A DNA stretch of 64,000 nucleotides from Sulfitobacter brevis (lineage in GTDB: Bacteria > Pseudomonadota > Alphaproteobacteria > Rhodobacterales > Rhodobacteraceae): positions 124,001 through 188,000 of the forward strand of contig NZ_FOMW01000005.1 in the NCBI RefSeq assembly GCF_900112755.1, given 5' to 3'. The stretch's first letter is position 1, and each line of letters opens with the position of its first letter. Both the position numbers and the translations under genes were made by a program. Positions 16,056 through 25,883 of this stretch are shown piece by piece. The notes below the pieces were generated by a model that was not told where the DNA came from, made no database searches, and saw only the letters and a list, made by a program, of their open reading frames with translations.

Positions 16056-18530
16056 TTAGCTGAGCGTCCGCGTCACTTCCTCGCGCTCGAAAATCTCGAT
16101 CACATCGCCGGGGCGGATGTCGTCGTAATTCTCGAATGCCATGCCACATTCCTGACCGGACTGCACATCGCGGACTTCGTCCTTGAAACGCTTGAGCGTT
16201 TTGAGCGAGCCTTCGTGGATCACGATGTCGTCGCGCAGCAGGCGCACACCGGCGCTGCGGCGGGCAGTGCCTTCGGTGACCAAGCAACCCGCGACTTTGC
16301 CGATGCCTGTGACCTTGAAGACCTCCTTGATCGAGGCATACCCTATGAAGGTCTCCTTGATCTCGTTGCTCAACAGGCCAGAAGCGGCGGCTTTCACGTC
16401 GTCCACAAGGTCATAGATCACCGAATAATACCGGATCTCGACGCCCTTTTGGTTGGCGGTGTTACGCGCTGAAGCGTTGGCACGGACGTTGAAGCCCATG
16501 ATCGGCGCACCTGACGCTTCGGCCAGACCAACGTCGGTTTCCGTAATCGCGCCCACACCGGAGTGGAGAACACGCACGCGAACCTCGTCGTTGCCAATTT
16601 TTTCCATCGCCTGAACGATGGCCTCGGCGGAACCCTGAACATCGGCTTTCACCAAGATCGGTAGCTCGCTGACGCTCTGGTTGGCTTTGGCGTTGGCCAT
16701 AAGCTGTTCCAGCGTTGTCGCGGCACCAGCGGCCGCACGTTTGTCTTTGGCCGCTTTCGAGCGATAGGTCGCGATTTCACGCGCCTGTGCTTCGGTTTCT
16801 GTCACGTTCAGTGCGTCGCCCGCTTCGGGTGTGCCGTTCAAGCCCAAAACCTCGACCGGAACAGACGGACCGGCCTCTTTGACACGCTCGCCTTGGTCAT
16901 TGATCAGCGCACGGACCTTGCCGTATTGCTCACCCACAACAAAGATGTCGCCCTGACGCAGTGTCCCGTTCTTGATCAGAACAGTGGCAACCGGACCGCG
17001 ACCGACATCAAGTTGAGCCTCGATCACGGCACCAACGGCAGCGCGATTTGGGTTGGCTTTCAGCTCAAGGATCTCTGCCTGCAAAGCAATCGCTTCGAGG
17101 AGTGTATCCAGACCTTGGCCCGTGACAGCCGAAACTTCCACGTCCTGAACATCGCCCGACATCTTTTCAACAATCACTTCATGCTGAAGCAGATCAGTGC
17201 GGACCTTGTCAGGGTTGGCCGAGGGTTTGTCGATTTTATTGATCGCCACGATCATCGGCACTTTCGCCGCTTTCGCGTGGTGAATTGCTTCGATGGTCTG
17301 AGGCATTACAGCGTCATCCGCTGCAACGACCAGAACCACGATATCGGTGACCTGAGCACCGCGTGAGCGCATCGAGGTGAATGCCGCGTGGCCGGGCGTA
17401 TCGAGGAACGACAGGACCTGACCGCTTGCGGTTGTGACCTGATAGGCACCGATGTGCTGGGTAATGCCACCGGCTTCGCCAGCAACAACCTTTGCGTTCC
17501 GGATCGCGTCAAGCAGCGATGTTTTACCGTGGTCGACGTGGCCCATGATCGTAATGACCGGCGGACGGCCGACCAGATCCTTGGCATCGTCTTCTACGGT
17601 TTTGATCACGTCTTCGACGTCCGCATCAGAAACACGCACAACTTTGTGGCCAAACTCTTCGATGATCAGCTCGGCTGTGTCAGCGTCGATGACCTCGTTC
17701 TGGGTGACCATCATGCCGTTGTTCATCAATGCCTTAACAACTGCGCCGATTTTCTCGGCCATACGTGTCGCGAGTTCGGACACCACAATTGCTTCGGGCA
17801 GGTTGACGTTACGCACAATCTTTTCACGCTCGACCGAACCGCCCATCGCCTTTTGGCGTGCACGCTCCTGCTTGCGCTTCATCGCAGCCATTGACCGCTG
17901 ACGACCACCTTCGCCGCCTGTAAGCGCTTGGTTCAGCGTCAGCTTGCCACCACGACGGTTGTCATCGCCTTGGCGGTTGCGCTTGTCTGTATCCTCACGG
18001 TCACGTTCGGTTTTCCGTGCGGGTGCCGGTGCGGGTGATTTCGCATTGGCTTGTTTGGAGGCGACAGGATCGGACGGCGCAGCAGCAGCCTGAGCGGCAG
18101 CCTCTGCTTCGTTCTTGCGGCGTTCGTCTTCCTCGGCTTTCGCCTTGAGGCTTTCCTCGCGCTCGCGCTCTTCAGCCTCTTTGGCTTCCAGCTCGGCCCG
18201 ACGGCGCTCGCGATCTTCGGCGCGCGCCTTCTCTTCGGCTTCGCGCTGAGCGGCCTCTTCGGATTCGCGGGCCTTGGCGGCCTGAACCGCCTTCAGGCGG
18301 CGATCCATTTCAGCATCTGTGATGCCTGCGGGACGCTTGGAGGGGTCACCAACAGGGCCGGCTCCCGGCCCACTCGGCTTTTGGCCACCCGGTTTGGGGA
18401 CCACAACGCGCTTGCGCTTGGTTTCGACCACAACGTTTTTGGTCCGCCCATGGCTAAAGCTCTGCTTTACATTGCCCGGGCGTGCGCTGCCGCGCAGACC
18501 CAAAGTCTTCTTGCCGTCACTATCGCTCAT
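16056..18530 (-). CDS. infB: translation initiation factor IF-2
   Basis: An 824-residue GTPase that brings initiator tRNA to the 30S subunit and promotes subunit joining. The N-terminus (about 1-210) is a charged coiled region rich in Glu, Arg and Ala ([20 protein letters not shown]). Residues about 325-500 are the G domain with GHVDHGKTS (G1), [10 protein letters not shown] (G2), [12 protein letters not shown] (G3) and AINKID (G4). Two beta-barrels with the IF-2 C-terminal domain follow ([17 protein letters not shown]). It is the last gene of the rimP-nusA-ylxR-infB operon. Confidence 0.97.
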   Translation of the reverse strand: MSDSDGKKTLGLRGSARPGNVKQSFSHGRTKNVVVETKRKRVVVPKPGGQKPSGPGAGPVGDPSKRPAGITDAEMDRRLKAVQAAKARESEEAAQREAEEKARAEDRERRRAELEAKEAEEREREESLKAKAEEDERRKNEAEAAAQAAAAPSDPVASKQANAKSPAPAPARKTERDREDTDKRNRQGDDNRRGGKLTLNQALTGGEGGRQRSMAAMKRKQERARQKAMGGSVEREKIVRNVNLPEAIVVSELATRMAEKIGAVVKALMNNGMMVTQNEVIDADTAELIIEEFGHKVVRVSDADVEDVIKTVEDDAKDLVGRPPVITIMGHVDHGKTSLLDAIRNAKVVAGEAGGITQHIGAYQVTTASGQVLSFLDTPGHAAFTSMRSRGAQVTDIVVLVVAADDAVMPQTIEAIHHAKAAKVPMIVAINKIDKPSANPDKVRTDLLQHEVIVEKMSGDVQDVEVSAVTGQGLDTLLEAIALQAEILELKANPNRAAVGAVIEAQLDVGRGPVATVLIKNGTLRQGDIFVVGEQYGKVRALINDQGERVKEAGPSVPVEVLGLNGTPEAGDALNVTETEAQAREIATYRSKAAKDKRAAAGAATTLEQLMANAKANQSVSELPILVKADVQGSAEAIVQAMEKIGNDEVRVRVLHSGVGAITETDVGLAEASGAPIMGFNVRANASARNTANQKGVEIRYYSVIYDLVDDVKAAASGLLSNEIKETFIGYASIKEVFKVTGIGKVAGCLVTEGTARRSAGVRLLRDDIVIHEGSLKTLKRFKDEVRDVQSGQECGMAFENYDDIRPGDVIEIFEREEVTRTLS

Positions 18531-18539
18531 CTAGCTCGT

Positions 18540-19160
18540 CTATCCTTTCGGCTGGCCCTTGCCAGCCTCGTTATCGCGCACGCCTCGTAGTCGTTGGGCT
18601 TCCTCTACAACACGTTGCGTGAGTCCACCAGAGGCGAGCGCCCCATGTATCACAGTTTGGCGACCGAATGCCAAACCCAATTCATCTGCGGTCAGCCACC
18701 CGATATAGTGGCCATAATGCGGAGTGCTCAGCTTGCTTTTACCGCGCCCTGAGCCGTCTACCGCCTGTATCAATACTTCGGCCTCTTCGGTCTGCAACCA
18801 GCCTTTGACCTTTTCGTATCCCGCTACGGCCTTACCGGCCTTGCGTTGCAGCGAAATCAAATCAACGACCCGCCGCGCCAATTGCCGTTCTACCTCGTCT
18901 GGCAGATCTTCGGCTACCTTCACGGGCTGCTTGGCGGCCCGTGAAAACAAGTTCTTTTTCGTTGCCAGCTCCAGGGCGGCCCGATCAGCGGCGACATACA
19001 TGCCGCGCCCGGGAAGCTTGCCCAGTACATCCGGGAAAACCTGACCATCCGGCCCCACCACGAAACGCACCAACCCATACTTAGGTTGGACTTCGCCCGT
19101 GGCAATGCACTTGCGGTCAGGACCGTCTGTCCGGTCGTTCGGAGCGCCATTGCGACCCAT
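18540..19160 (-). CDS. YlxR-like RNA-binding protein fused to an L7Ae-like domain
   Basis: A 206-residue protein. Residues about 10-85 are a DUF448/YlxR domain, with the CIATGE site (KCIATGEVQPKYGLVRFV), the strand FPDVLGKLPGRGMYV and the alternating basic surface that fits RNA. Residues about 115-190 form an L7Ae/L30e-like domain (LISLQRKAGKAVAGYEKV). This two-domain form is usual in alphaproteobacteria and probably acts in ribosome or RNA polymerase-linked RNA binding; the precise role is not known. The ATG giving MGRNGAPNDR lies 22 bases after the nusA stop. A 29-residue extension inside nusA is rejected. Confidence 0.88.
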   Translation of the reverse strand: MGRNGAPNDRTDGPDRKCIATGEVQPKYGLVRFVVGPDGQVFPDVLGKLPGRGMYVAADRAALELATKKNLFSRAAKQPVKVAEDLPDEVERQLARRVVDLISLQRKAGKAVAGYEKVKGWLQTEEAEVLIQAVDGSGRGKSKLSTPHYGHYIGWLTADELGLAFGRQTVIHGALASGGLTQRVVEEAQRLRGVRDNEAGKGQPKG

Positions 19161-19182
19161 CAGGAAACCTCGAGGCCTGCGA

Positions 19183-20937
19183 TCAGGCCTCGATTTCCTC
19201 GCTGGCTTCGTCGTCTTCGGCGTCGCCTTCCAGATCGCTCGGATCAACCCAGCCCAGCATGACCCGTGCGGTCATGATCATTTTCTGTGCTTCCTCAAGG
19301 GTCACTTCGAATGGTTCCAGCGTGCCGTCATCCTTCACGCGCTCGCCATTCTCGGTAGTCCAACCGCCAGCCAGCTCCCAATCGGCGCAGGTGGCGAAAT
19401 CTTCGAGCGTTTTTACATCGTCTTTGGCAAGTGCCTCTAGCATCTGGGGTGTCAGGCCTTCAAATTCAACCAGGCTATCTTCGACACCCAAGGCACGGGC
19501 CGCATCCAGCGCCGCTTTGTTCTGCGCTTCCAGCACATCCTGTGCGCGGGCTTGCAATTCCTTCGCGGTATCTTCGTCAACACCGTCGATTACCAGCAGT
19601 TCGTCAACTTCGACGTAAGCCACCTCTTCGAGGTTTGTGAAGCCTTCGGAGACCAGCAACTGGGCGAAGAATTCATCGAGGTCGAGGTTGTCCATAAACA
19701 ACTTGGTGCGCAGTTCGAACTCGGCCTGACGGCGCTGGCTCTCTTGCGCCTCTGTCATGATGTCGATGTCGAGACCGGTCAGCTGTGACGCAAGGCGGAC
19801 GTTCTGGCCACGACGACCAATCGCCAGCGAAAGCTGTTCTTCGGGCACAACGACTTCGATCTTGCCTGCTTCTTCGTCAAGAACCACCTTGGTGACCTCG
19901 GCGGGCTGCAATGCGTTCACGAGGAAGGTTGGCTGGTCTTCGTTCCACGGGATGATGTCGATCTTTTCACCCTGCAATTCGTTTACCACGGCCTGAACGC
20001 GCGAACCGCGCATACCGACACAGGCACCGACCGGATCGATCGAGCTGTCATAGCTGATCACCGCAATCTTGGCGCGCGAACCGGGGTCGCGGGCAACGGC
20101 TTTGATCTCGATGATGCCGTCATAGATCTCGGGCACTTCCATCTTAAACAGTTCGGCCATGAATTCAGGTGCCGTACGGCTCAGGAAAATCTGTGGGCCG
20201 CGCTGCTCGCGACGGACTTCTTTGATATAGACACGGATACGGTCGTTCGGGCGATAGCTTTCGCGGCCGATTTTCTCGTTGCGACGCAGGATCGCTTCGC
20301 CTGCACCAACATCAACGATGACGTTGCCATATTCTTCGCGCTTGACCTGACCGTTGATGATTGTACCGGCACGGTCTTTGAATTCTTCGTACTGACGGTC
20401 ACGCTCGGCTTCACGGACCTTTTGCAAGATCACCTGCTTGGCGGACTGCGCAGCAATCCGGCCCATTTCCACGGGCGGTACTTCGTCAACGATCTCATCG
20501 CCGATTTCTGGCGCTGTCTTCTGCTCGACATCCTGCATCGCGGCGTTATCGGCCTCGGTCGGGACGCGCATTAAAAAGCGGCGGATCGGGCGCGAAACAG
20601 CGCCTTCTTCCTCAGAGACTGACATGCCTTTGACCACAACGATCGGCGTGCGTGAGGCTTTGACAGTTTCAGCAGCCTGCTCGGGCGTAAACTCGGACTG
20701 GTAGTTTTCCAGAATATCTTCGGCAACCACGGTGCGGACGCGGGTGAATGTCGCGCGGCCGGTCTTGCGGTTGATCGACACGCGAATGTCCATCTCGGCG
20801 CCGTAGCGGGATTTGGCCGCACGGGCCAAGGACTCTTCCATTGCTTCGACCACCAAACCGGGGTCGATCATCTTTTCACGCGCTACAGCTTCGGCAGTTT
20901 GCAACAGCTCGAGCTGGTTGGCAGATGTAATGGCCAT
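19183..20937 (-). CDS. nusA: transcription termination/antitermination factor NusA
   Basis: A 584-residue RNA polymerase-binding factor that modulates pausing, termination and antitermination. An N-terminal domain (about 1-130) is followed by an S1 domain (GTIINGQVKREEYGNVIVDV), two KH domains (GMRGSRVQAVVNELQGEKID, then AIGRRGQNVRLASQLTG) and a C-terminal acidic repeat region ending in DDEASEEIEA. Its start codon overlaps the rimP stop by one base (TGATG), so translation is coupled. NusA also stimulates intrinsic terminators, which matters for the terminator in the rimP leader. Confidence 0.97.
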   Translation of the reverse strand: MAITSANQLELLQTAEAVAREKMIDPGLVVEAMEESLARAAKSRYGAEMDIRVSINRKTGRATFTRVRTVVAEDILENYQSEFTPEQAAETVKASRTPIVVVKGMSVSEEEGAVSRPIRRFLMRVPTEADNAAMQDVEQKTAPEIGDEIVDEVPPVEMGRIAAQSAKQVILQKVREAERDRQYEEFKDRAGTIINGQVKREEYGNVIVDVGAGEAILRRNEKIGRESYRPNDRIRVYIKEVRREQRGPQIFLSRTAPEFMAELFKMEVPEIYDGIIEIKAVARDPGSRAKIAVISYDSSIDPVGACVGMRGSRVQAVVNELQGEKIDIIPWNEDQPTFLVNALQPAEVTKVVLDEEAGKIEVVVPEEQLSLAIGRRGQNVRLASQLTGLDIDIMTEAQESQRRQAEFELRTKLFMDNLDLDEFFAQLLVSEGFTNLEEVAYVEVDELLVIDGVDEDTAKELQARAQDVLEAQNKAALDAARALGVEDSLVEFEGLTPQMLEALAKDDVKTLEDFATCADWELAGGWTTENGERVKDDGTLEPFEVTLEEAQKMIMTARVMLGWVDPSDLEGDAEDDEASEEIEA

Positions 20938-21518
20938 CAGTTTTCTCCCTCATCAGACTCGTCGGTCTGGATCTCATCAAACTTTGTTTCGTCAATTGCG
21001 CCCGATGCCTTGCGCTGGCGCAGCATCTCGCGAATCAGTTCGTCGGTCAGGACCAGCTTGGCGTCAGTCAACCATTCGAACTTGAGGCCAATGGTGCCCT
21101 CTTCGACGTTGATCAACACCTCGTCACCCTCGACACCGGCCAGCTCGCCTTTGAACCGGCGGCGGCCATCAATCAATTCTTCAGTTTCGATCTTGGCCTC
21201 ATAGCCCTCGAAAGCTTCAAAATCCTTGAGGCGGGTCAAAGGCCGGTCAATGCCGGGGCTGGAAACTTCGAGCGTGTATTCATCAAGGATCGGATCCTCA
21301 ACGTCCAGCGTGGCCCCGATGGACTGGCTGATCAGCGCAAGATCATCGACCTCGATACCGCCATCAGGGCGGTCGGCCATGATCTGCAAAATGGTGGATT
21401 TGCCCGACATCAGCCGAACGCGCACCAATTCGAATCCCAGATCCTCGATCACCGGAGTGATGATCTCGGCCATACGGCGGTCAATGGCGGCTTTGGCGAT
21501 TAAGTCGTTGTTGGACAT
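20937..21518 (-). CDS. rimP: ribosome maturation factor RimP
   Basis: A 193-residue protein that helps assemble the 30S subunit. Family marks are a first domain with [20 protein letters not shown] and [19 protein letters not shown], then [25 protein letters not shown] reading into the second, SH3-like domain. The start [11 protein letters not shown] follows AGGAAACT. An upstream in-frame stretch of more than 90 codons runs through the promoter and terminator and is not coding. First gene of its operon with nusA, ylxR and infB. Confidence 0.95.
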   Translation of the reverse strand: MSNNDLIAKAAIDRRMAEIITPVIEDLGFELVRVRLMSGKSTILQIMADRPDGGIEVDDLALISQSIGATLDVEDPILDEYTLEVSSPGIDRPLTRLKDFEAFEGYEAKIETEELIDGRRRFKGELAGVEGDEVLINVEEGTIGLKFEWLTDAKLVLTDELIREMLRQRKASGAIDETKFDEIQTDESDEGEN

Positions 21519-21533
21519 AGTTTCCTGCAAGCA

Positions 21534-21557
21534 CAAAAAAACGGGCGCGCGGCCCGT
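21534..21557 (-). terminator. terminator in the rimP leader (attenuator candidate)
   Basis: On the minus strand ACGGGC and GCCCGT pair around a five-base loop and are followed by seven T residues. It sits 16 bases before the rimP ATG and downstream of the rimP promoter, so it would cut short transcripts from that promoter. A GGCGCG element upstream (21594-21599) could pair with CGCGCC across the terminator loop and 3' arm and act as antiterminator, which is inferred only. Confidence 0.7.
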
Positions 21558-21611
21558 GTTCAAGATCGGTGGAGCGTTTGGTTTGGACCCGAACGCGCCG
21601 CTGTTGAAGGG

Positions 21612-21640
21612 GATATAGGCTGATTGCGCCAAGACTGCAA
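21612..21640 (-). promoter_or_regulatory. rimP: rimP operon promoter
   Basis: On the minus strand TTGCAG and TATATC are separated by 17 bases. The predicted start is near 21605, giving a leader of about 87 bases that contains the terminator. Confidence 0.6.
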
Positions 21641-21702
21641 GCCCAGTGATCAGGGCCCCGAAAGGCGGAGTGCGTAAGGGCGCGACATTCAGCCGAGCAG
21701 CG

Positions 21703-22551
21703 TTATCCGAACCACCAGCGTTCAGCAGCGCGCAGATTATCCATGCTGCGCTGGGTGCCAATCTGTGCCGGATGCGCCAGATCGCGATTTGCCGCACAGC
21801 CCTTGGCCACCATCAACCCGCGATCGCAGCCTTTATGCCCGACAGGCAGATCAGCGGCATCAACGAGATACTCCTCTAGCGCCTGCACCCGCACCTGCGG
21901 CGCCGGGATCGACACCAGCTCAACCTCGTCAAACCAACCCGCCTGTCCGTCTTTGTAGTGGCTGGCAGCGCGCGTTGCGATCACCTGCTGTCCAGCGGCG
22001 AAATGGCGAAGCTGGTAGAGCCCCGTGCCGATACCCGCCATCGGCGCATGGGCGGACCGGATGATGAACTCGGGCGCAGAAAGCCGCAGCGGCAAACCGG
22101 CGTCAGGCTCATCCAGCGTAATTTCCAGTCGGTCTTTGCCACGCTCGGTGATCACGGCACCCGATCCCAGCGCGCCCCGCAGGCTGAACGCCACATCCCG
22201 CGCCGTAACCCGCGCCCCGTCATGAAAAAGCACATCAGGCCGCAGATCAAACTGCCAAACGTGGCCCAGCGCATCGGAGCGCCAATCCACCGCCAGCTCG
22301 CCGCGCAATGTACCGTCGGCGGCAAGCTCGGTCAGTGTGTCAAAGATCAGCCCCTGCCGCGCGACCTGCATGAACAGCCCGTCACCCTGCGCCCAGGTAT
22401 CGCTGCGCATCGCTCCTGAAAGCGCCACCCGAAACCGCCCGCCTTGACGTGGGGCGCCTGCCGCAGAAACGCCTGTCGCGGCGAGCAAAGCGGCCGCTGC
22501 CGCGCTGGAAAATAGCGCGCGTCGGTCAAGCTGGGGGCGGCCTTTGGTCAT
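21703..22551 (-). CDS. short family-5 ABC substrate-binding-like protein
   Basis: A 282-residue protein, little more than half of the usual 500 or so residues of peptide/nickel binding proteins. It begins with a twin-arginine type signal ([19 protein letters not shown]). The first lobe follows the family pattern: [42 protein letters not shown] and the [15 protein letters not shown] stretch. The last segment, ending [15 protein letters not shown], is found in opine/peptide binders near the start of domain II, so the protein seems to end early. No permease or ATPase genes lie nearby. Its start overlaps the pip stop (ATGA). It may be a binding or regulatory relic; I cannot tell. Confidence 0.65.
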   Translation of the reverse strand: MTKGRPQLDRRALFSSAAAAALLAATGVSAAGAPRQGGRFRVALSGAMRSDTWAQGDGLFMQVARQGLIFDTLTELAADGTLRGELAVDWRSDALGHVWQFDLRPDVLFHDGARVTARDVAFSLRGALGSGAVITERGKDRLEITLDEPDAGLPLRLSAPEFIIRSAHAPMAGIGTGLYQLRHFAAGQQVIATRAASHYKDGQAGWFDEVELVSIPAPQVRVQALEEYLVDAADLPVGHKGCDRGLMVAKGCAANRDLAHPAQIGTQRSMDNLRAAERWWFG

Positions 22552-23519
22552 GCTGCTGCAATCCGGTCCATGGCACGCACCAATTCGCCGCTGATACCCG
22601 GCTCCGATAGGGCGTGCCCTGCATTGCGCACCATCTTCAACTCACCAGCAGGCCATTTTTGCACAATGTCATAGGCGCTTTTGGGCGGGCAGATCATGTC
22701 ATAGCGGCCCTGCACCACGATGCCGGGAATATGGGCAATCCGGTCCATATTTGTCAAAAGCTGACCATCAAACTCCAGGAAACCCGCATTGGTGAAATAA
22801 TGATTCTCCAACCGCGAAAAGGCGCGGGCATATTCCGATGGCCCCTCATGGCTGCTGCCAGATGAATGAATCGAGGCCAGCGCATTTTCCCACGCCGCCC
22901 AGGCCCGTCCATACTTCTGCTCGGTCGGCAGATCGCCGGAGAACAAGCGGCGGTGATAAGCTGCGATCATATCGCTGCGCTCGTCTTCGGGGATCAGCGC
23001 GATAAACCGCGCCCAAACCTCGGGCCAGAATTTGCCCGCCCCGCCGCCATAAAACCAGTCGAGCTCGGCTTGGGTCATCAGAAACACGCCGCGCAGAACC
23101 AGATTGCGCACCGCTTCGGGATGGGCCTGCGCATAGATCAACGCCAGCGTCGCCCCCCAAGATCCGCCAAACACCACGAATTTCTCAATCCCCAGCGTCG
23201 AGCGAATCAGCTCGATATCCGCCACCAGATGCCATGTCGTATTGTCGGTGACCGAGGCATGGGGCCGCGAGCGCCCGCAGCCGCGCTGGTCAAACAACAC
23301 AACGCGGTATTTTTCAGGATCAAAATAGCGCCGCATCGACGGGCTGCACCCGCCCCCGGGACCGCCATGGAGCACCACAACGGGGATACCTTCGGGGTTA
23401 CCACACTGCTCGACATAGACCTGATGGCCTTGGCCAACCGCCAGCATCCGCTGGTCAAACGGATCAATCGGCGGATAAAGGTACTGCACCGCGTGCTTTT
23501 GGTCGGGAAACTTGTCCAT
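22548..23519 (-). CDS. pip: prolyl aminopeptidase (proline iminopeptidase)
   Basis: A 323-residue alpha/beta-hydrolase that removes N-terminal proline from peptides in the cytoplasm. Conserved segments are [10 protein letters not shown] (residues 51-60), FDQRGCGRS, and the nucleophile elbow GGSWG with Ser120. Catalytic Asp (in QGRYDMICP) and His (GHALSEPG) follow. The length is normal. It overlaps the next gene, a short peptide-binding-like protein, by four bases, a link that would fit peptide use. The promoter shares the 49-base gap with ubiG, which contains TATATAAA. Confidence 0.93.
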   Translation of the reverse strand: MDKFPDQKHAVQYLYPPIDPFDQRMLAVGQGHQVYVEQCGNPEGIPVVVLHGGPGGGCSPSMRRYFDPEKYRVVLFDQRGCGRSRPHASVTDNTTWHLVADIELIRSTLGIEKFVVFGGSWGATLALIYAQAHPEAVRNLVLRGVFLMTQAELDWFYGGGAGKFWPEVWARFIALIPEDERSDMIAAYHRRLFSGDLPTEQKYGRAWAAWENALASIHSSGSSHEGPSEYARAFSRLENHYFTNAGFLEFDGQLLTNMDRIAHIPGIVVQGRYDMICPPKSAYDIVQKWPAGELKMVRNAGHALSEPGISGELVRAMDRIAAA

Positions 23520-23568
23520 GGACGCCCTATATAAACTGTCAGCTCAAGAAGAACACAGGGAGAGCAAA

Positions 23569-24315
23569 ATGCAAGGGCAGCGATCAACCGTAGATACCGC
23601 TGAAGTCGCGAAATTCGAGGCAATGGCGGCCGAGTGGTGGGATCTGAACGGCAAGTTCAAGCCGCTGCACATGCTCAACCCCTGCCGGCTCGACTATATC
23701 ACCAGTCAGATTGCAGGCGAGTTTGATCGTGATCTTGCGGAGGCACAGCCGTTCAAGGGCTTGCGGATACTCGATATCGGCTGCGGCGGCGGCTTGCTCT
23801 CCGAGCCGATGGCGCGATTGGGGGCAGATGTTGTGGGCGCCGATGCGGCGGCGGGCAATATCCCTGTTGCGCAGGTTCATGCCGAACAGTCGGGCCTAGA
23901 GATCGATTACCGCCACAGCACCGCCGAAGCACTGGTCGAAGCGGGTGAGCAATTCGACATTGTGCTGAATATGGAAGTGGTGGAGCACGTCGCCTCGCCG
24001 ATCGATTACCTGACCGCCTGCCGCGCACTGCTCAAACCCGGCGGGTTGCACATCTGCTCGACGCTCAACCGCAATCCAAAATCGTTTATGATGGCGATCG
24101 TCGGTGCCGAACATGTGATGCGCTGGTTACCCAAAGGCACGCATGAATGGTCCAAATTCATCACGCCAGACGAGTTGTTTGACCTGCTGACCCGCGCAGG
24201 GCTGGAGCCGGTTGATCGTAAGGGCTTTGTGTTCAATCCAATTGCTTGGACATGGCGGCTGTCGGATCGCGACTTGAGCGTGAATTACGTTACTGCGAGC
24301 CTCAAGCCTGCTTAA
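23569..24315 (+). CDS. ubiG: bifunctional ubiquinone O-methyltransferase
   Basis: A 248-residue SAM methyltransferase that catalyses both O-methylations in ubiquinone synthesis, at the membrane face. The N-terminal [19 protein letters not shown] is the UbiG hallmark. The SAM site is [20 protein letters not shown], followed by the acidic loop VVGADAA and the MEVVEHV segment. [10 protein letters not shown] and PKGTHEW are further family blocks. The chosen ATG follows AGGGAGA; an upstream in-frame ATG lies in the pip coding region. Its stop shares TTAA with the facing marR gene. Confidence 0.96.
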   Translation: MQGQRSTVDTAEVAKFEAMAAEWWDLNGKFKPLHMLNPCRLDYITSQIAGEFDRDLAEAQPFKGLRILDIGCGGGLLSEPMARLGADVVGADAAAGNIPVAQVHAEQSGLEIDYRHSTAEALVEAGEQFDIVLNMEVVEHVASPIDYLTACRALLKPGGLHICSTLNRNPKSFMMAIVGAEHVMRWLPKGTHEWSKFITPDELFDLLTRAGLEPVDRKGFVFNPIAWTWRLSDRDLSVNYVTASLKPA

Positions 24316-24749
24316 TCGAGCTGACGCCTGATCTCGCGCAGGATTGGCAGCGCGGCGCGCGCCTGCTCTTCGCCGAGCTTTTCAACAACCTGATTGATCA
24401 TCGGCGTAATCGCCGAGACCGCATTCACATGTGCGAGCCGCCCAGCGGGACTGATCCCCACCATCTTGCGCCGCGCATCGTCCCAATCGGGGCGGACGTG
24501 GATATATCCGGCCCATTCCAGCTTGTTGAGGGTATTGGTCATTGCGCCGCGGGTGACATTAAAAGTTTCGGCCAATTGCGCCGGAGAACGTTCGCTGCCG
24601 TGCCACGCGAGACTGTTGAGCACCGAGAAATGTGAGATTTCCATCCCCTTGGGCAGCACCCGCGTCAGTCGGTTGCGCACACTTTGATCGGCTGCCAGCA
24701 ATTCGCTGAACAACTGGATCGCGAGGGTATTTTTCTCATCACTCATCAA
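24312..24749 (-). CDS. MarR family transcriptional regulator
   Basis: A 145-residue protein with a winged-helix core. [31 protein letters not shown] is the recognition helix region and [19 protein letters not shown] the wing, as is usual for MarR proteins. The start may be either of two adjacent codons (MM). It lies ten bases after the nitrilase-like gene on the same strand, so grxC, nitrilase and marR probably form one transcript. The target genes are not known. Confidence 0.85.
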   Translation of the reverse strand: MMSDEKNTLAIQLFSELLAADQSVRNRLTRVLPKGMEISHFSVLNSLAWHGSERSPAQLAETFNVTRGAMTNTLNKLEWAGYIHVRPDWDDARRKMVGISPAGRLAHVNAVSAITPMINQVVEKLGEEQARAALPILREIRRQLD

Positions 24750-24758
24750 CTCAACCGG

Positions 24759-25589
24759 TTAGGGGCCTGAAAACGCGCGGCGATTGGTCAAGCTTGGTAC
24801 CTTGCGCCGCGTCGCCTCGATGCTTTGTATATCCAGATCAACGGTATAGACGCCAGCCTCGGTGCCTGCGTCAAGCAGCACAGTGCCCCAAGGATCAATT
24901 GCCAGCGAATGGCCGTAGGTGTCGCGGGTTTTATGCGTCGCGCTGGCGTGGGTGCCGGTTTGCGCCGGTGCCAGCACAAAACACCCCGTTTCAATCGCCC
25001 TTGTGCGCAGCAGGCTGTGCCAGTGCGCAGCACCGGTGACGGGAGAGAAAGCCGCAGGTGCGGTCAATATCTGTGCGCCCGCCCCCGCCAATGCTTGGTA
25101 AAGGGCGGGGAATCGCATGTCGTAGCAAATGCTCAGGCCCAACTTGGCGAAACCGGTCTGTGCCACCACCGCCTGTGCGCCCGGACGGTAGCCAGCCGAT
25201 TCGCGGTAAGTTTCGGTCTCGTTGATATCGACGTCGAACATATGGATTTTATCATAACGCGCCGCGATGTCGCCCGCAGGGGAGATCAGGAAACTCCGGT
25301 TGGCAAAGCGGCCGTCGGCATCGCCGGTTTTCAAGCCGAGCGATCCGATCAGCAGCCAGATGCCGGTTTCTGCCGCAACAGCACGCAGGGCGGCGAGGGT
25401 GATGTCGTCGTCTTCCAGTTGCAGGACATCATTCTGATGCGCGCGGCTGGTAGAAACACAGTTGGTTACTTCGGGGGTCAACACAAATTCAGCCCCCTGC
25501 GCTGCTGCATCGCGCACCATTTTCAGGGTCACCGGCAAGTTTGCCCCCGGATCATCCGACACGTTCAATTGCAGCAGCGCGACTTTCAT
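24759..25589 (-). CDS. carbon-nitrogen hydrolase, Nit-like
   Basis: A 276-residue nitrilase-superfamily protein with the catalytic triad visible: Glu40 in VLTPEVTN, Lys in YDKIHMFDV, and Cys in LSICYDMRFP. The family includes Nit1/Nit2 omega-amidases and deaminated-glutathione amidase; beside a glutaredoxin gene a role in repair of deaminated glutathione is attractive but inferred. The ATG overlaps the grxC stop by one base (TGATG), so the GTG just before it is not needed. Confidence 0.88.
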   Translation of the reverse strand: MKVALLQLNVSDDPGANLPVTLKMVRDAAAQGAEFVLTPEVTNCVSTSRAHQNDVLQLEDDDITLAALRAVAAETGIWLLIGSLGLKTGDADGRFANRSFLISPAGDIAARYDKIHMFDVDINETETYRESAGYRPGAQAVVAQTGFAKLGLSICYDMRFPALYQALAGAGAQILTAPAAFSPVTGAAHWHSLLRTRAIETGCFVLAPAQTGTHASATHKTRDTYGHSLAIDPWGTVLLDAGTEAGVYTVDLDIQSIEATRRKVPSLTNRRAFSGP

Positions 25590-25846
25590 CACGAGGCCAG
25601 CAGCGCGTCGAGTTTGCCTGCACGTTCCAGCGCGTGCAGATCGTCGGAGCCGCCAACATGGATATCGCCGATGAAAATCTGCGGCACCGTGCGGCCACCA
25701 TTGGCGCGCTTGATCATCTCGGCCTTACGCTCGGGATTGGACAGCACATCAATCTCGGAAAAGCTGACGCCTTTGTTGGACAAAAGCCGTTTTGCAGCGT
25801 GGCAAAAACCGCAAAGTGGCGAGGTATAAAGTTCGACTGTTTTCAT
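25589..25846 (-). CDS. grxC: glutaredoxin 3-like protein
   Basis: An 85-residue thioredoxin-fold protein with active-site Cys12 and Cys15 in LCGFCHAAK. The second position is Gly, where E. coli Grx3 has Pro. TVPQIFIGDIHVGGSDDL is the glutathione-binding part with the cis-Pro. It reduces disulfides using glutathione in the cytoplasm. It starts a short operon with the nitrilase and marR genes, coupled by a TGATG junction. Confidence 0.93.
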   Translation of the reverse strand: MKTVELYTSPLCGFCHAAKRLLSNKGVSFSEIDVLSNPERKAEMIKRANGGRTVPQIFIGDIHVGGSDDLHALERAGKLDALLAS

Positions 25847-25883
25847 TTTTTGGATCTCTTTAATCGGAGGAGTAGCCCTTGAT

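Noticed and set aside
21519-21797. N-terminal extension of RimP by more than 90 residues
   Set aside because: The extension runs through the promoter and the terminator hairpin, has unlikely composition, and the RimP start is well defined by a ribosome-binding site and homology.
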